DNA of 28,706 bases from Tubiluchus corallicola (taxonomy: Eukaryota > Priapulida > Priapulimorpha > Priapulimorphida > Tubiluchidae), in contig JAQGDQ010001701.1 in assembly GCA_030141605.1 (NCBI GenBank), positions 1 to 28,706 of the forward strand. Direction: 5' to 3'. The notes under the pieces were generated by a model. The model had not been told where the DNA came from, did not search any database, and saw nothing but the letters and a program-made list of their open reading frames with translations. Below, one piece after another: positions 10,986 to 20,900 of the stretch. The position numbers and the translations under genes were made by a program. How positions within the stretch are numbered: position 1 is the first letter of the stretch; the number at the start of each line of letters is the position of its first letter.

Positions 10986-11300
10986 ATAAAAGCATAATTT
11001 TTTTACACTTTCTAATTTAGGATTGATTTCATGCATTTATAAGAAAGATTAGATACAGACTGAAAATGATTACAAACAACATTGATATAAGCAAAGATCA
11101 AGAAAATAAAAAAACAAGATCACAAAAAAGAAGCATAATTCAAAAATTTTGCAAAACGGTTGTCATATCAGCTATCAGCATTCTGGCAAAAGGCTCGGGC
11201 TAATAGAAAACATTTTTTGTAATTTAACTATTTAAAGATTTGTTTAAAGGTTAGACCACCATTGCTAGTTCCACAAGTTTCTCATTGCAAATAATTTTCT

Positions 11301-11395
11301 CTCATAAAACATGATGATACTCCTGATGATAGACATAATGATAACATGTCTCATAAAACATGATACTCCTGATGATGGACATAATGATAACAGTT
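11301..11395. repeat. 49-bp direct duplication
   Basis: CTCATAAAACATGATGATAC with following CTCCTGATGAT and GACATAATGATAACA is repeated with spacing 49. The duplication is present in both arms (right at about 18999-19086), so it predates their separation. Confidence 0.75.
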
Positions 11396-11510
11396 AAAAC
11401 ATCAGATGGCTTGTCTAAGCCCAAAGGCGATAACGACATACAATGTTTTTAAATCACAAGTTAAAAGTGTCTATGACACAACAGTAAACAAAAGGTACGT
11501 GTTGTAAACA

Positions 11511-12010
11511 TTTTACTAATGACCAATTTATCCATGGCCATTTTACTAATGACAAATTTATCCATAACCACTTTACTAATGACCAATTTATCCATGACCA
11601 TTTTACTAGCGACCAATTTATCCATGACCATTTTACTAATGACCAATTTATCCATCACCATTTCACTAATGACCAATTTATCCATGACCATTTTACTAAT
11701 GAGCAATTTATCCATGACCATTTTACTAGCGACCAATTTATCCATGACCATTTTACTAATGACCAATTTATCCATGACCATTTTACTAATGAGCAATTTA
11801 TCCATGACCATTTTACTAGGGACCAATTTATCCATGACCATTTTACTAATGACCAATTTATCCATGACCATTTTACTAATGACCAATTTAACCATAACCA
11901 TTTTACTAATGACCAATTTATCCATGACCATTTTACTAGTGACCAATTTATCCATGACCATTTTACTAATGACCAATTTATCCATGACCATTTTACTAAT
12001 GACCAATTAC
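11511..12010. repeat. 30-bp minisatellite (left, about 16 units)
   Basis: Unit CCATGACCATTTTACTAATG plus ACCAATTTAT, about 16 units with variants ACTAGC, ACTAGG, ACTAGT and GAGCAATT that recur with regular spacing, suggesting multi-unit (about 90-120 bp) amplification steps. Stops are absent in one frame on each strand, producing spurious frames of 231 and 181 codons. It ends 50 nt after the donor of exon 12061-12191. Confidence 0.95.
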
Positions 12011-12060
12011 ATTCAATTCGCTATTAAGACATTAGTATCTTTTAAACCTTGTCAACATAC

Positions 12061-12191
12061 TCAGCCGGTAAACACCACGTTCGCGGAAAAATGGCGTAGT
12101 CTTTCGGAAACTGTTTCAGCATCCGGTTCATGTTCCGGGATAGCAGGTCTTTCCGGCAAATCTCGCTCATTCCGGGAAAATGATTCACTTT
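12061..12191 (-). CDS. TTLL6/13: Inverted copy of TTLL exon KVNHFPGM…
   Basis: Reverse-complement counterpart of 18405-18535 with the same acceptor and GTATGT donor. The 80-codon open frame containing it is identical in protein sequence to the right-arm one. On this strand it is the first TTLL exon: the exons encoding residues 1-102 have no copy on this side, because the arm ends in a satellite before reaching them. Confidence 0.85.
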
Positions 12192-12321
12192 CTGTAAGGC
12201 ACAAGAATTCTTAAGAAACAAATTGTACATTAGGCACTGGTATTTAATGGTGCAGACGCATTTGCAACCTAATGTACCATTCACATGCTTCGTGCAAGTG
12301 GGAGGGGTTCATAGCCACATT

Positions 12322-12665
12322 GAGCCATATCAATTCAATTCAATTCTTTTATTTCAGCATTAAGAGTGCCATATAAAAACATAAATGTACTAAATATAAA
12401 TGTACTAAAAAGATAAGTTACTACACATACACAAAGATACATAATACTATGTGTACTAATTACATGCAACAACAAATAAAGCATTTTTTTATTTAATAAA
12501 AACTATTTATAATTTTTATAATAGCAAAATTACACCATTTTTAAAATAGCAAAATACATAACTAACAGATTTATATATCTATACAACATACAATATTATT
12601 ACAAAGTAATTATTAATTAGTGGTGAAAGGGTGGCGAAAAAACTATAAGTTATCGAGGTCAGCCA
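12322..12665 (-). mobile_element. Non-LTR retroposon 3'-end-like element (left)
   Basis: On the minus strand it starts near GGGTGGCTGACCTCGATAAC and ends GCTGAAATAAAAGAATTGAATTGAATTG, an AATAAA signal with a GAATT tail repeat. A diverged, truncated relative of its first about 150 bp lies at 8563-8712 in the same orientation. No coding domain. The right-arm partner looks identical. Confidence 0.55.
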
Positions 12666-13018
12666 CCCTCAAGCCACCCATTAAAAGTTACCCACACCAA
12701 ATAAGAAAAACACCCACAAACAAAAGAAATTTGAAGTATACGACACATCAGAGTCATTAGGAATATTTGTCATCAGAGTATTGCCAGGTTTTACAATTCT
12801 GGTAAACAGACTGTAATGACATCGTATATGAATAAATTGTGGAAGAGATATATGTGTACACGGAACTGAGATGAACTGCAATCATGTTTAAGTTTAAAAA
12901 GCTGCCATTGTTGTATCATTCGTAACCCTTGTTGTGGTCACTTTCGTATTGAATATGTTAACCATGCGGGCAAATGAAAAAAGTTGGTGTTGAGTGTGTG
13001 TTAAATAAAAACTGCCTT

Positions 13019-13516
13019 AGTGTGTTATATAGTGTGTTATATAGTGCGTTATAGTGTGTTATATAGTGTTTTATATAGTGTGTTATATAGTGTGTTATAG
13101 TGTGTTATATAGTGTGTTATATAGTGTGTTATATAGTGTGTTATAGTGTGTTATATAGTGTGTTATAGTGTGTTATATAGTGTGTTATATAGTGTGTTAT
13201 AGTGTGTTATAGTGTGTGTTATATAGTGTGTTATATAGTGTGTTATAGTGTGTTATATAGTGTGTTATAGTGTGTTATATAGTGTGTTATATAGTGTGTG
13301 ATATAGTGTGTTATAGTGTGTTATATAGTGTGTTATAGTGTGTTATAGTGTGTTATATAGTGTGTTATAGTGTGTTATAGTGTGTTATAGTGTCTTATAG
13401 TGTGTTATATAGTGTGTTATATAGTGTGTTATAGTGTGTTATTGTGTGTTATAGTGTGTTATATAGTGTGTTATATAGTGTGTTATAGTGTGTTAAATAG
13501 TGTGTTATATAGTGTG
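13019..13516. repeat. 10/12-bp satellite (left inner edge)
   Basis: TGTGTTATATAG (12 bp) mixed with TGTGTTATAG (10 bp), about 45 units. Flanked outside by CTGCCTTAG, which the right arm mirrors as CTAAGGCAG, and inside by the 31-bp array rather than by an exon. The left breakpoint of the inverted repeat is inside this satellite. Confidence 0.93.
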
Positions 13517-13819
13517 TCAATAATGTAGCATACTTTATGCAAATGTGTCAATAATGTAGCATACTTTATGTAAATGTGTCAATAATGTAGCAAACTTTAT
13601 GCAAATGTGTCAATAATGTAGCAAACTTTATGTAAATGTGTCAATAATGTAGCAAACTTTATGCAAATGTGTCAATAATGTAGCATACTTTATGCAAATG
13701 TGTCAATAATGTAGCAAACTTTATGCAAATGTGTCAATAATGTAGCATACTTTATGTAAATGTGTCAATAATGTAGCATACTTTATGTAAATGTGTCAAT
13801 AATGTAGCAAACGTTATGC
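13513..13819. repeat. 31-bp array
   Basis: Ten tandem copies of TGTGTCAATAATGTAGCAWA plus CTTTATGYAAA at 31-bp spacing. Variants alternate between CATAC/CAAAC and GCAAA/GTAAA. Only in the loop. Its TGTGT start continues the register of the preceding satellite. Confidence 0.95.
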
Positions 13820-14059
13820 AAAGTGCAGACCACTGCAGGTTTCTATAGTGTGCACTCTAACCCTAACCCATATTGTGCACTCTGGTGACAGTCAAGCAGG
13901 CTCTAGAGCAGACGCAGTAGACTTATATGTTACCCTACGTTTGGTGATAATAACTCCTAATAAGCATTTTAAGAGTGACTTACATGTATTACTGTCAGTA
14001 TGTTATAGTGTGTCATAATGCTATTTTAATATACCCTATGTAAATTAAACATACACTGT
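13820..14059. other. Loop sequence without recognised feature
   Basis: AT-rich with a small repeat TGTGCACTCT (13850s and 13870s) around CTAACCCTAACCC. Nothing coding or structured recognised. Confidence 0.4.
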
Positions 14060-14339
14060 GGTCGTTTCTTCTCCTCTTTTTCTTCTTCCTATCCCTAATC
14101 TTACTATTTTTTTCCATTCCATCATGTCTACTAACCCTAACCATTCTTTCATTCACTCATTTGTGCCATCTTAACAAGCCAAGCTTTCAAGGTGTCGTAC
14201 AGCAACTCTTTTATTTGGTTAATTTGACTTCATCAATGTTTTTTTACCTATACTGTTTCTTTTTGTTTCAATAATATCATATGTTGATGTATTGTATATA
14301 TGTATTGCTGGAGTGAAATAAATTTATTGATTGATTGAT
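14060..14339 (+). mobile_element. CR1-like retroposon 3' end in the loop
   Basis: T/C-rich segment ending GCTGGAGTGAAATAAATTTATTGATTGATTGATA: AATAAA-like signal plus (ATTG)n tail, the usual 3' signature of CR1-type elements. 5' boundary uncertain; no reverse transcriptase frame. Confidence 0.5.
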
Positions 14340-14443
14340 AGTGTGTAATAGTGCCTATTTACTAATTGCACATTATGGTACTAAACTGTTTTTAGCTTAG
14401 TTACACTACCTGCTTTAGTCATACACTACATGGAGATTATTAT

Positions 14444-14705
14444 ATAATGGAGATCAACTAGTATACTTTAAACACGCAGTTGTCATGACAACAACTGATT
14501 TGGTTTCTGCTTTAAACATTGCACATTGAGTTGTTAGCATTGCTTATGTGTGTCAGGTTCTACAGTTGTTACATAATGGATATCAGCTAGTATACTTTGA
14601 ACATGTTGTTGTTATGGCATATATTGTAATGGACACAGAATGATTTGATTTTCTATTTAAACATTGTGCATGGAGGCATTCTCATTATTTATACTTGTTA
14701 CATTC
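14444..14705. repeat. Two diverged 129-bp tandem repeats
   Basis: ATAATGGAGATCAACTAGTA at 14444 and ATAATGGATATCAGCTAGTA at 14573, each followed by TACTTTRAACA and later TTAAACATTG. Clearly older than the other arrays. Lies in the intron before exon 14782. Confidence 0.65.
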
Positions 14706-14781
14706 CTAAATTGTTAGTGGTATGTTAGCAGTTTTGCTGCATTCATTTTCAAGGTACATTTCCAGGTTATTTTTGTTACAG

Positions 14782-14947
14782 GTGGAACCGACAGTGAGAT
14801 GACCTCCAGCGACACCTCTCTTCTGGAAAAGACCGATGTCCATTCTCTTTCAAGGACGATCGATAGTCAAAAACCTGGACGGAAAGTTAGTCGATGCAGT
14901 AACCTCTTGGGATCATCCGGCAAGAAGAAGCGGAGACGTAGGCGGAG
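14782..14947 (+). CDS. TTLL6/13: TTLL exon 1 of window: N-terminal basic segment
   Basis: An acceptor TTTTTGTTACAG precedes 14782. The frame opens GTDSE, then Met at 14799, runs through a Ser/Thr-rich stretch and ends in three Lys and six Arg, as TTLL6/13 proteins do just before their catalytic core. The donor is placed at AG|GTTGTG (14948), because the leftover AG plus the first G of the 38-nt exon makes Arg and restores frame. The donor is weak, and the open frame continues to 15005 if unspliced. This exon lies in the loop and has no left-arm copy. Confidence 0.75.
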
Positions 14948-17900
14948 GTTGTGGATTATAATTATATCTTTTATATATTCTAATTATTTAATAATTTTGA
15001 TTTGATTTTTCATTAAATCAAGGTATAAAAAAACTTTATTATTACATTGTAGCAAAAATTGAATTCAATTGTCATTTACTATTTACTATTATATTTATTT
15101 TATTAAAAATGTAATTTAATTGCATTGCACCCTACAATATATATATATATAACATATAGTAAAAATTTTGCAAGGCTATGCAATTCCACACTATAATTCT
15201 ATATGTGTTGCATATTTAAATTAAATGAGTAAAAAATATGTTACAATGTTTATATGTAAATTTAAATGTAAATGTGAATAAGCAAACTTATTATCTATTT
15301 TTCAGGGTGACGATTTGCTTAACAAATTGTAAATATGATGTAGGTAAGTTCTAGTTTTCGTAAGTACATCGTAGTTTCGTAGAATGCGCTTAACAAATTG
15401 TAAATATGATGTAGGTAAGTTCTAGTTTCATAAGTACATCGTAGTTTCGTAGAATGCGCTTAACAAATTGTAAATATGATGTAGGTAAGTTCTAGTTTTC
15501 GTAAGTACATCGTAGTTTAGTAGAATGAGCTTAGAAATTGAACATTACTTTTGTCCAGCTGTTGTCATCTTAGTTATGTGTTAACATGTGTAATAAGCTG
15601 GAGCAATATTTGCACTTCGAGTAACTATATTCTGCAGATTGAGACCCATCATTCACTAGACTAGCTGCATATTCTATAGACTGAGACCCATCATTCACTA
15701 GCTTAGCTGCATATTCTATAGACTGAGACCCTCATTCACTAGCTTAGCTGCATATTCTGTAGATTAAGACCCATCATTCACTAGACTAGCTTTATATTCT
15801 GTAGACTGAGACCCATCATTCGCTAGACTAGCTTTATATTCTGCAGACTGAGACCCATCATTCGCTAGACTAGCTTTATATTCTGCAGACTGAGACCCAT
15901 CATTCACTAGACTAGCTGCATATTCTGCAGACAGAGACCCATCATTCACGAGACTCTGCATATTCTGCAGATTGAGACCCATCATTCACGAGACTCTCTG
16001 CATATTCTGCAGATTGAGATCCATCATTCACTAGACTAGGTGCATATTCTCCAGATTGAGACCGTCATTCACTAGACTAGCTGCATATTATGCAGACTGA
16101 GATCCATCATTCACTAGACTAGCTGCACATTCTGCAGACTGGGACCCTCATTCACTAGACTAGCTGCATATTCTGCAGATTGAGACCCATCATTCACTAG
16201 ACTAGCTGCATATTCTGTAGACTGAGGCCCATCATTCACTAGACTAGCTTCATATTCTGTAGACAGTGACCCTCATTCACTAGACTAGCTGCACATTCTG
16301 CAGACTGGGACCCATCATTCACTAGACTAGCTGCATATTCTACAGACAGAGACCCTCATTCACTAGACTAGCTGCATATTCTGCAGACAGAGACCCTCAT
16401 TCACTAGACTAGCTGCATATTATGCAGACTGAGACCCATCATTCACTAGACTAGCTACATATTCTGCAGACTGAGACCCATCATTCACTAGACTAGCTTC
16501 ATATTCTCCAGATTGAGACCCATCATTCACTAGACTGGCTTCATGCTCTAACTTGTGGCGTTGCTTTGCAGTGCGTGAAATAGCCAAGAAGTACGACATG
16601 CGAATAGTGGACGAGATGGAAGACTGGTCACTGTACTGGACAGATTTTTCCGTGTCACTAGAGCGAGTTATGGAGATGAAGAATTATCAGGTAAATACAC
16701 TATAACACACTATAACACACAATAACACACGATAACACACTATAACACACTATATAACTCACTATAACACACTATAACACACAATAACACACGATAACAC
16801 ACTATAACACACTATATAACACACTATATAACACACTATAATACACTATAACACACTATAACACACTATAACACACTATATAACACACTATAACACACTA
16901 TAACACACTATATAACACACTATAACACACTATATCACACACTATATAACACACTATATAACACACTATAACACACTATATAACACACTATAACACACTA
17001 TATAACACACTATATAACACACACTATAACACACTATAACACACTATATAACACACTATATAACACACTATAACACACTATATCACACACTATATAACAC
17101 ACTATTTAACACACTATAACACACTATATAACACACTATATAACACACTATAACACACAATAACACACTATAACACACTATATAACACACTATATAACAC
17201 ACTATAAGACACTATAACACACTATAACACACTATAACACACTATATAACACACTATAACACACTATAACACACTATATAACACACTATAACACACTATA
17301 TCACACACTATATAACACACTATATAACACACTATAACACACTATATAACACACTATAACACACTATATAACACACTATATAACACACTATATAACACAC
17401 TATAACAACACACTATATAACACACTATAACACACTATATAACACACTATAACACACTATATAACACACTATATAACACACTATATAACACACTATAACA
17501 CACTATATAACACACTATATAAAACACTATATAACACACTATAACGCACTATATAACACACTATATAACACACTAAGGCAGTTTTTATTTAACACACACT
17601 CAACACCAACTTTTTTCATTTGCCCGCATGGTTAACATATTCAATACGAAAGTGACCACAACAAGGGTTACGAATGATACAACAATGGCATACGGAAGCT
17701 TTTTAAACTTAAATATGTCAGTTCATCTCAGATGCGTGCACATTATATCTCTTCCACAATTTATTCATATACGATGTCATTACAGTCTGTTTACCAGAAT
17801 TGTAAAACCTGGCAATACTCTGATGGCAAATATTCCTAATGACTCTGACGTGTCGTATACTTCAAATTTCTTTTGTTTGTGGGTGTTTTTCTTATTTGGT

Positions 17901-20900
17901 GTGGGTAACTTTTAATGGGTGGCTTGAGGGTGGCTGACCTCGATAACTTATAGTTTTTTCGCCACCCTTTCACCACTAATTAATAATTACTTTGTAATAA
18001 TATTGTATGTTGTATAGATATATAAATCTGTTAGTTATGTATTTTGCTATTTTAAAAATGGTGTAATTTTGCTATTATAAAAATTATAAATAGTTTTTAT
18101 TAAATAAAAAAATGCTTTATTTGTTGTTGCATGTAATTAGTACACATAGTATTATGTATCTTTGTGTATGTGTAGTAACTTATCTTTTTAGTACATTTAT
18201 ATTTAGTACATTTATGTTTTTATATGGCACTCTTAATGCTGAAATAAAAGAATTGAATTGAATTGATATGGCTCAATGTGGCTATGAACCCCTCCCACTT
18301 GCACGAAGCATGTGAATGGTACATTAGGTTGCAAATGCGTCTGCACCATTAAATACCAGTGCCTAATGTACAATTTGTTTCTTAAGAATTCTTGTGCCTT
18401 ACAGAAAGTGAATCATTTTCCCGGAATGAGCGAGATTTGCCGGAAAGACCTGCTATCCCGGAACATGAACCGGATGCTGAAACAGTTTCCGAAAGACTAC
18501 GCCATTTTTCCGCGAACGTGGTGTTTACCGGCTGAGTATGTTGACAAGGTTTAAAAGATACTAATGTCTTAATAGCGAATTGAATGTAATTGGTCATTAG
18601 TAAAATGGTCATGGATAAATTGGTCATTAGTAAAATGGTCATGGATAAATTGGTCATTAGTAAAATGGTTATGGTTAAATTGGTCATTAGTAAAATGGTC
18701 ATGGATAAATTGGTCATTAGTAAAATGGTCATGGATAAATTGGTCATTAGTAAAATGGTCATGGATAAATTGGTCATTAGTAAAATGGTCATGGATAAAT
18801 TGGTCATTAGTAAAATGGTTATGGATAAATTTGTCATTAGTAAAATGGCCATGGTTAAATTGGTCATTAGTAAAATGTTTACAACACGTACCTTTTGTTT
18901 ACTGTTGTGTCATAGACACTTTTAACTTGTGATTTAAAAACATTGTATGTCGTTATTGCCTTTGGGCTTAGACAAGCCATCTGATGTTTTAACTGTTATC
19001 ATTATGTCCATCATCAGGAGTATCATGTTTTATGAGACATGTTATCATTATGTCTATCATCAGGAGTATCATCATGTTTTATGAGAGAAAATTATTTGCA
19101 ATGAGAAACTTGTGGAACTAGCAATGGTGGTCTAACCTTTAAACAAATCTTTGAATAGTGAAATTACAAAAAAATGTTTTCTATTAGCCCGAGCTTTTTG
19201 CAAGAATGCTGATAGCTGATATGACAACCGTTTTGCAAAATTTTTGAATTATGCTTCTTTTTTGTGATCTTGTTTTTTGATTTTCTTGATCTTTGCTTAT
19301 ATCAATGTTGTTTGTAATCATTTTCAGTCCGTAGTTAACCTTTCTTATAAATGCATGAAATCAATCCTAAATTAGAAAGTGTAAAAAAATTATGTTTTTA
19401 TTGGGATTTGAACCTAAGACCTTCTGCTTTCTGAGTTTCTATGATACCCACACGGGTAACGACTTAGACTCGTATTCTGTAGTCTGTAGTGTTATTATGT
19501 AAATCTGATCTGGTACCGGAAGAAAGTAGAATTGATCGTAGTATTTGAGCGATATTTCTTGCATTTTGCACATCTCTAATGATCACTGCACTCATTTCAG
19601 CTCGGGTGATTTTCAGTCATACTGCCGGCGCAAGAAGAATAAAACGTTCATTTGTAAGCCGGATATGGGATGTCAAGGAAGGGGAATCTTCCTCACGAGG
19701 AATGCAAAGGAAATAAAACCGTTCGACGACTGCGTGTGCCAAGTTTACATATCAAAAGTGCGTCTCTTTTACATTTTGTTTAATGATCAACATCTATTCT
19801 AATATTATGGCCGAATCTCAGTATGCATGCTCATTAATAATGGAAATAATTTATTAGATTAATTAATTTACCAGACGGCTTAGTCTAGTGGTAATGCATT
19901 CGCTTTCCGTCTGGGAGGTCGTGAGTTCGAACCAGCGGCCGGGTCATACCAAAGACTTTAAAAATGGTACCTGCTGTTGCCCTGTCTGACTTGTGGTATT
20001 TAGGGTAAAAGTGGGGTAATAATAGTCTCTGTTATGTAGTCGTAGGTTGTTATTTACAGTCAGCGATAATAGCTCTTTGAGCTAATGTTAATTGTTGACC
20101 CAAAAGCCGACTTTAAATAAAGATTATTATTATTATTATTATTAAGACCTAATAATTTTTAATTACTTGGTCCACGTGCATTAATTAATTAATAATATGA
20201 CTAATAACTCTGAGAGGGTAACTGACCACGATCACTCATAGTTCTTTTGCCTCCCTTTCACTTCTCTGATCAATAATCACTTTTGCACTTTTTAATATTA
20301 TTGTATGTTGTTCAGACTTATAAATCAGTTTTCTATTTTACTATTATAAAAAAATGGTGATAAACTAGTAAAACTTACTTACCTACAGAAAAAAACGGTG
20401 TATGGCACGAATAAATTTCGTTCGATGTTGCACTAATAATGGCGGTTTAGTTTTCAGTGCAATTATTGTGGTAAATCTTATTTTGCGCTTTCCATCTAGG
20501 AGCTTTGAGTTGTTAATGGCAGGTTAAATTGCTGACTAACACACTATATAGGTCATAAGTCATTTATTTCACCTTACACATTTACAATAGTTTCATGTAC
20601 AATATCTAGTGAAAAGGCCTACAATGAACGTAATGCAAATAAGAAATACTGCACAGGAAAAGCCTCAAACACTGTTCACTTATATACGAAGGTAAATGTG
20701 TTGCGGGCAATCAAAAAGCAGGGCTTGTTCACTTATACACGAAGGTAAATGTGTTGCGGGCAATCAAAAAGCAGGGCTTGTTAGATTTTCCCACACAGTG
20801 ATAGAGAAAAAAGTAATGGAGATAATCTAAAAATTTAAAGTGAATCGCGATAAAAAAACATTAGTGCTTAAAATGGAATGATGTAATGAATGAAACTCAT

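Larger units (their letters stand above)
1..13512. repeat. Left arm of giant inverted repeat
   Basis: Reading this arm in reverse complement reproduces the right arm in order: 57-bp array, exon LLE, exon MHLTNY, two-variant 30-bp array, donor array, exon PFLID, MITE, CR1-like tail, SINE, ATP-grasp exon, 30-bp array, exon KVNHF, 10/12-bp array. Outer and some inner blocks (about 2630-5500, 12010-12700) look nearly identical, while about 5550-11400 and about 12720-12960 differ by several percent with many indels. The first bases of the window are the exact reverse complement of the last bases. Confidence 0.95.
13513..16695. other. Single-copy loop between the palindrome arms
   Basis: About 3.2 kb with no counterpart on the other side. 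It holds a 31-bp array, a CR1-like 3' end, two diverged 129-bp repeats, TTLL exons 14782-14947, 15306-15343 and 16572-16690, the triplicated donor and a 42-bp array. Both of its edges lie in complementary 10/12-bp satellites, which hides the exact breakpoints. Confidence 0.85.

Noticed and set aside
11461-12214. Frames of 181 and 231 codons on opposite strands (and 18382-18925)
   Set aside because: Same cause: 30-bp units without stops on either strand. The tail of the 231-codon frame is antisense to a real TTLL exon.
13856-13869. Telomere-like CTAACCCTAACCC
   Set aside because: Only two repeats inside a gene intron region; no telomeric array.
14948-15005. Extension of the exon 1 frame to a stop at 15005
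   Set aside because: The residues after the Arg run ([12 protein letters not shown]) are AT-rich intron translation, and splicing to 15306 restores the conserved LTNCKYD motif.
18536-18554. Read-through of exon 18405 into VDKV and stop, or donor at AAG|GTTTAA
   Set aside because: The GA|GTATGT donor is stronger and is the only one that joins the next exon in frame with the family's PAD-x-GDFQ register.
19871-19945. Functional tRNA gene
   Set aside because: A and B boxes are present, but the acceptor stem does not pair and a SINE body with ATT tail follows.
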